DNA of 64,000 nucleotides, taken from CAIMUS01 sp963708455. Its GTDB lineage: Bacteria > Pseudomonadota > Gammaproteobacteria > Competibacterales > Competibacteraceae. The position numbers and the translations under genes were made by a program. Location of the stretch: NCBI GenBank assembly GCA_963708455.1, contig CAVPSQ010000003.1, positions 352,045-416,044 on the forward strand, read 5' to 3'. Positions 59,186 through 64,000 of the stretch are shown here, piece after piece (within the stretch, counting starts at the first letter, position 1; each line of letters starts with the position of its first letter). A model generated the notes under the pieces. That model saw nothing but the letters and a program-made list of their open reading frames with translations. It did not search any database and had not been told where the DNA came from.

Positions 59186-61435
59186 GCACTCGCTGGTCGC
59201 CAAGTCCCACACCTTCAGCGTACCGCTGGCGACGGCGTAAATCCAGCCGCCGGCCAAAGCGAAGCTATACACTTCGTCGGCATGTCCTTTCAGCACGCGG
59301 AAGGCTTCGCCGGTTTCCGCCTCGAACAGGAGTACGTTCTTCGACCCGCTGACAATGCAGTAGCGGCTGTCGCGACTGACCTGAATGCTGAGCCAATTGC
59401 TGAAAGAAGGCAGGGCGATCGGTTGCGCGTATGTCAGCCGGCAATCCGGCAAGGACCACCGCACCAGCCAGATCTGCCCTTGGGCACGGGCCACGCCCAG
59501 GAATGCAGCCCCGTCTGGTGATGCTGCGACATCGTGGATGCGCACCGGCTCTCGCTTCACCGGCGGCTCGGCGAGCCGGTAGGTGCCAGGCGCTGCAGCC
59601 GGTTCAGCAGCGTCGTCGTCCGCCTGGGCCGGACAGTCCAAATGGCCGATCTTCTTGCCTTGGGACAGTGACCAGACCATTGGAGGCTCGTCTCCGCCTG
59701 CGGCCACCAGTAGATCACCCGCTGCCGCCAAGGATCGAATCGGCTCCCGGTTCGCGAGCTTTGTGGTCGAATCGTTGTCGAAGTCCCAAAGGTAGATATT
59801 GGGCCGTTCCTCGTTCATCGCGTAGGCTACGCGCCGGCCGTCTGGCAGCGGCGCCAGTGCCTTGATCGTGTCACTGCCTGGTGCCCGCGTTCTGGCTAGG
59901 AAACGGAGATCATCCGAACTCCGGACACATACGGCATCGCCATCCCAAGAGATAAGCTTCGTGCCGTCCGGTGTGAGGCATAACCCGCGCAGCGAGTCGA
60001 TATGATGGGACTCATCGGCCGCGACAAGAGCACCTGGAGCTAGCGGCAGACAGCGCTTGAGGGGACGCAGCCATGGTTCTCCCCCCCCCCCCCCACCATC
60101 GCGGACGGCTGCGTCGAGCAGTCTGGCAATGTCCGTGCTGCGGTCACCAAGCAGGCGGCCAAGCAGGCGGTTGGCAAGTCGGGCTCGATCACTCGAAATC
60201 GCAGGGGACGATAGCCTCAGGCTGCTTTGCACCAGTGCAAGAGCATGGCGTTGCGGGTGATTAGCTGGGAGAGCACGCAACGCTTCATCGTAATCATCAA
60301 TCAAATCAAACACTAGCGTCTTGTCAATCTTGGCTTGGAGCCAGTTGAAATCGAACAGGAGTTCCGACAGTTCGTTCGCATCAGCACGTGCGAGGTGAAA
60401 CGCGAGTTGAAGGAATGGGCGCGGGCTGTCGCCCCTCCAACTCTGGTTCTTCTCCGGGTCAGCCAGACTACGGAAGTAGTCGGCCAACCGCCGATGCGGT
60501 TGCCAGCTCTGACCGAATGATTCGCGAAACGTTCCTGCACCCATTCCGCTACCTGTCGGTGGTAGAAGGTCAGCACATTGGCACCGGGTGCGGCCCGCTC
60601 GGTGAGGTAAGGGGCAAGGTCAAACCGGAGCCGTGACCACAGCGCAATCGGAATGCGCTTGGCATTGGGCGGCAGCTCATGCCGGGTTTGTTCGGTGGCT
60701 TCGTAGAGCTTTGCTCTGTACTCGGGGTCAGCGAACAGGATCTCCAGAATCTCGTTTTCCGCCAATCCGTGCCGGGATGCGGACAGATAACCCAGCACGC
60801 GATTCACCAACAGCGGACCGTGGTTTGTCTGCTGGCTAAACCGGTCGAAAAGCTGACCAAGAAGCTCGGGGACGCTTTCGCCCGGCACCGTTGCAGGGGT
60901 AGTAGGAATGCCAGAGTTGGACTTCCTCGAAGAGCAGCTTCAGGTAGATTGGCTGGCGGCAGGCCGGAGACGCAAGGCGGTGCTCGATTTGCGCCCGCTG
61001 ATCATCACTAACCTTCGGCCCGCCTTGGGGAGCCACCGGTCGAAACAACAAGCGAGCTTCGGCCTCCGAGAGAACGTCCAGCTTGATGAGTTCTCGGCCG
61101 GGATGGGCGGCGTTGAGTTCGGCGTACGGTTGGCCGGCGGAATCACCGGTGGCCCGGTCGGACAAGCAGGAAACAACGAGCTTCACGTGGGCCGGCAACG
61201 AGCCAAGCGGCAGCCAGTTCAGCAGTCGGCCATTATCCACATCGGCAAGTTGGTCGAGGGCGTCCAGGAACAGGATCAGTGGCTGCTCCGCCGTGGCGGC
61301 CTGCAAATGCTGGGAGAATTCGTCGCATAACTCCTTGATCTCGGTGGGAAGCGCGTCGGCGCGCGGGTTCCGCTGCCGCAGTTCCTGACAGAGGCTGCTG
61401 AGCAGCGAACGGAGGTCAGATGACCGTGGCGCCAC
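59186..61435 (-). pseudogene. STAND-WD40-LRR protein no. 6, N-terminal part (DUF4062 and P-loop missing)
   Basis: The first readable codons are APRSSDLRSLLSSLCQEL at about 61430, which in relatives lies just after Walker A. Walker B LILFLDALDQL and KLVVSCLSDRA follow. Frames change near 60890 and 60520. Then come the STAND helical arm (LAENEILEILFADPEYRAK; VLTFYHRQVAEWVQERF) and WD40 blades (LRGLCLTPDGTKLISWDGD; VKVWDLA-type KVWDLATSECL) up to IS copy 2. The N-terminal DUF4062 and P-loop are replaced by foreign high-GC DNA. A C10 run near 60080 encodes poly-Gly. Confidence 0.75.
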
Positions 61436-61450
61436 GCCGCCGGTGGCCGG
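61436..61450. other. Abrupt junction to high-GC, actinobacterial-like DNA
   Basis: STAND coding on the minus strand stops at about 61435 in mid-domain, and plus-strand coding for a methyltransferase begins in mid-domain within a few bases. GC and codon third positions rise sharply to the right. No IS end, repeat or attachment site is visible. Confidence 0.7.
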
Positions 61451-61786
61451 ATCCTATCGGGTGAGAGCGCTGCGGAGGCGGCCTGCGCGGTCACGCTTCC
61501 AGGCGTCGTGGCCGCGGGCACGAACTGCACGGCCGTTGGGGAGATGCTGCCGGTCCTCACCGCGATGGCCACAGCCACGCCGCTGCCATTTGTCGCTTAC
61601 GCCAACAATGCGTGGTACGAGCAGGACTCCGCCTTCCTCGCCGCCGAACCCGTCACGCCGGACCAGTATGGCTTCTGTGCCCTGGGGTGGATCACGGTGG
61701 GGGCGAGGCTGATGGGTGGCTGCTGCGGCACCGGTCCGGGGCACATTGCCGCCCTCGCGTCCCAGGTGCTGCACCGGCGGAGCTAG
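61442..61786 (+). CDS. Homocysteine S-methyltransferase, C-terminal fragment
   Basis: About 114 codons reading ILSGESAAEAACAVTLPG, AGTNCTAVGEMLPVL (first zinc cysteine), then RLMGGCCGTGPGHIAAL (second and third zinc cysteines). This is the C-terminal half of a homocysteine methyltransferase, which moves a methyl group to homocysteine to form methionine. The N-terminal half is missing at the junction. The stop is TAG 61784-61786. The product resembles high-GC Gram-positive enzymes in composition. Confidence 0.75.
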   Translation, partial: GGRILSGESAAEAACAVTLPGVVAAGTNCTAVGEMLPVLTAMATATPLPFVAYANNAWYEQDSAFLAAEPVTPDQYGFCALGWITVGARLMGGCCGTGPGHIAALASQVLHRRS

Positions 61787-61787
61787 A

Positions 61788-62644
61788 ATGCTCGGGTGGG
61801 GCCATCTATCCCGACCCGTACGCGAGTCATCTGCCCCCGCTGCTCGCGGTCGCTTTTGCCGAGGACCTGCCAGACCTGACCGGCACCGCGGTCTTTGCCC
61901 CAGGTGACCGCACCTCGGCCGTGCTCGTGGCAAAGAAGCCCGGGATGCTGTGCGGGATGCCGGCCTTTGCCGCGGGGTTCTCCTTCCTCGACCCCGGGTG
62001 CGCGGTCGACCTCCGTCCAAGTTGACGGCGAGGAGGCCGTCGCGGGTGAAATCGCGGCAAGGGTGGGTGGGCCCACCAGAGCGATCCTCGCGGCGGAGCG
62101 AACCGCCCTCAACTTTGCCACGCGCCTGTCCGGGATCGCGACGCTCACACGCCGCTTCGTGGACGCGGTGGCCGGGCACGCGTGCCGGGTCCTCGACACC
62201 CGCAAGACGACGCCCGGCTGGCGCGCGCTCGAGAAGCACGCGGTGCGCTGCGGCGGCGGGACCAACCACCGCAGGGGTCTGTTCGACGTGGCGATGCTCA
62301 AGGACACCCACCTCGCCGCGGCCGGTTCGATGTCCGCCGCGGTTGCGAAGGTGCGCGAGCGGTGGGGCGAGTCGGTGCCGCTCGTGGTCGAGTGCGCTGC
62401 CCTCGCCGATGGTCGAGGAGGCCCTGGCCTGCGGCGTCCCGCACGTCATGCTGGACAACATGGACTCGAGGCGATCCGCAGTGCAGTCGCTTTGGCGGGG
62501 GGGCGCGCGAGCCTGGAAGCCTCCGGCGGGGTCACCCTCGAGACCGCCCGCTTGCTCGCCGAGACCGGGGTGGACTTCATCTCCGTGGGCGCCCTCACCC
62601 ACTCCGCCCCGGCGCTGGACCTCTCGATGGAGGTGCAGCCGTGA
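61788..62644 (+). CDS. nadC: Nicotinate-nucleotide pyrophosphorylase (frameshifted)
   Basis: NadC converts quinolinate and PRPP to nicotinate mononucleotide in de novo NAD synthesis. Pieces in different frames give YPDPYASHLPPLLAVAFAED, AERTALNFATRLSGIATLT, RVLDTRKTTPGWRALEK, CGGGTNHRRGLFDVAMLKD, MLDNMD and DFISVGALTHSAPALDLSM. Together these are essentially the whole enzyme, with the active-site Arg/Lys/His residues. Single-base shifts occur near the start, near 62020, near 62410 and near 62490. The stop TGA overlaps the nadB GTG start. Confidence 0.8.
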
Positions 62645-64000
62645 GCCTCGCCGATCGCGAGCGCTGCGACGTGCTGGTGCTGGGCACCGGCGTCGCCGGT
62701 CTCGCTGCGGCCCTGGCGGCGTCCGCGCACGGTGCGGACGTATTGCTGTGCTGTCGGCGAGCGACCCTTCGGCGACCAACACTGGCGCGCCCAGGCGGCA
62801 TCGTCTTCCGGGGGGAAAACGACTCCCCGGAGCTGCTGTCTCGAGACATCTTCTCCGCCGGCGCCGATATGGCCTCGCCGAGGCCTCCACCTTCCGGCAC
62901 CCGAGGAGGGCCCCAGGGCCGTGCAGAAGTGGCTCGTCGACCGCCTCCACGTGCCGTTCGACCGCCGTGCCGATGGCCAGCTCGACCTCGCCCTCGAGGC
63001 CGCCCACTCGCTCCCCCGCATCCTTCACGCGACCGACCGTACCGGTGCGGCCATCGAGCAGGCGCTGCTCGCCGAGGTGCGCGAGCAACGCGGGATTCGC
63101 ATCGTCGTCGGCTCCCAGGGCGTGGACGTCCTCACGACCCATCACCAGTCCCGGCGCGCCGAGGACCGCTACGCGCTCGAGAACCCTGCCGTCGGCGCCT
63201 ACCTCGCTGGAGGTTGGGACGGGCGGGTGTGCACGGTCATCGCAGGGGCCACGGTGCTGGCCACCGGGGGCGCGGGCGCGCTCTACATCCACAGCTCCAA
63301 CGACCCCGGCTCCATCGGGTCGGGCGTCGCCATGGCCTCCCGCGCAGGCGCCGCCTGCTCAAATTCGAGTTCATCCAGTTCCATCCCACGTGCCTGTACA
63401 TGCCCGGCGCGCCGCGTTTCCTCATCACCGAGGCGTTGCGCGGCGCGGGGGCCCGCCTCGTCAACCATGACGGCGAGCGCTTCATGGAGCGCTCCACCCC
63501 TCGGGGGAACTGGCGCCGCGCGACGTCGTGGCGCGCGGGATCGTGGACGAAATGCACCGCACCGACTCGGAGTGCGTGTTTCTGGACCTCGGGGACAAGG
63601 GTGAAGAGCTCGCCGGTCGCTTCCCCAACGTCGCGGAGAACTGCCTCAAGTACGGCATCGACATCCGGCGGCAGAGCATCCCGGTGGTGCCAGCGGCCCA
63701 CTACACGTGCGGAGGGGTGGTGTCGGACCTCGCGGGGCGCACGACGATACCCGGCCTCTACGTGGCCGGCGAGGCGGCGTGCACGGGCGTGCACGGTGCC
63801 AACCGCCTCGCCTCGACGTCGCTGCTGGAGGGCCTCGCGTTCGGTCTCGCCGCCGGTGAGCACGCCGCGCGGCGGGCCGCGCAAGCTCCGATCTCGGAGA
63901 GCCTCGCCGGGTGATTTCCGACTGGGAGCCGGTGCCCGGCCTATTCAAACGAGGACCCTGCGCTGATCGCACAGGACTGGTCCGCGCTCCGCCACACGAT
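62641..64000 (+). CDS. nadB: L-aspartate oxidase (frameshifted, runs off window)
   Basis: GTG 62641 overlaps the nadC stop (GTGA). VLVLGTGVAGLAAALAAS is the FAD-binding motif. Later frames give DRLHVPFDRRADGQLDLA, VLATGGAGALY, FEFIQFHPTCLYMPGAPRF, LITEALRGAGARL, VPAAHYTCGGVVSDLAGRT and GEAACTGVHGANRLASTSLL, the classic succinate-dehydrogenase-like flavoprotein signatures of NadB. At least four frame changes occur. Past an apparent stop at 63914, another frame continues DWEPVPGLF and ALIAQDWSALRHT to the edge. It makes iminoaspartate for NAD synthesis, with nadC. Confidence 0.8.

Noticed and set aside
63237..63972. Minus-strand ORFs in the high-GC block
   Set aside because: Expected in GC-rich DNA; the plus strand encodes recognisable NadB pieces.

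Overview
The first 61.4 kb look like an accessory region of a GC-rich gammaproteobacterium. The evidence is the type of insertion sequences, the Pseudomonas-style REP pair, the lytic transglycosylase and MobI-like genes, and overall codon use; an environmental 'Ca. Competibacter'-like lineage would fit, but that is inference. The last 2.5 kb (from about 61,440) change abruptly to higher-GC, actinobacterial-looking NAD-biosynthesis genes. That join is either a recent transfer or an assembly chimera.

Layout. 1-1.5 kb: the end of a Thoeris antiphage locus (thsB complete, thsA running off the edge). 2-4.3 kb: remains of a conjugative or plasmid-like element (MobI-like protein, lytic transglycosylase, start of a ParM-like actin). 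4.3-11.4 kb: an IS with perfect 25-bp ends, then a DUF4062-STAND ATPase gene split by a 3.1-kb nested insertion with a 9-bp target duplication. 11.4-28.1 kb: two related giant YD/RHS proteins pointing away from each other. The left one is decayed and the right one is intact (1,677 aa). Between them lie an intact DUF4062-STAND-TPR-CHAT protease and an AAA ATPase with a nuclease-like C-terminus. 28.2-29.1 kb: tandem 172-bp MITE-like units, a small gene and a REP pair. 29.1-32.5 kb: a membrane NACHT protein ending in an FGE-like lectin fold whose tip has the codon pattern of a diversity-generating-retroelement variable region.

32.6-43.6 kb is the most interesting part. It is a compact six-gene minus-strand operon: RelA/SpoT synthetase-SLOG-RyR fusion, vWA lipoprotein, tubulin/FtsZ-like GTPase, a large unknown protein with a tubulin-like first loop, a small RyR protein and a Nudix hydrolase. 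I read it as a candidate nucleotide-signal-controlled cytoskeletal conflict system: synthetase makes a nucleotide, SLOG and RyR domains sense it, Nudix removes it, and tubulin/vWA act as effectors. A further RyR protein, fused to membrane helices and two TrkA-N domains, sits at 50.6-52.4 kb.

44-61.4 kb holds more DUF4062-STAND genes, broken by two copies of one IS1182-type element in opposite orientation, plus two AAA-DUF4143 ATPases (one split by a 163-bp MITE), antitoxin-like fragments, a DUF4160/DUF2442 pair, and a STAND-WD40-LRR protein with a zinc-ribbon partner.

Many genes carry single-base indels, often in short homopolymers. Some may be sequencing errors rather than true inactivation. 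I list such genes as CDS (frameshifted as sequenced) unless an insertion, truncation or many lesions make decay likely.
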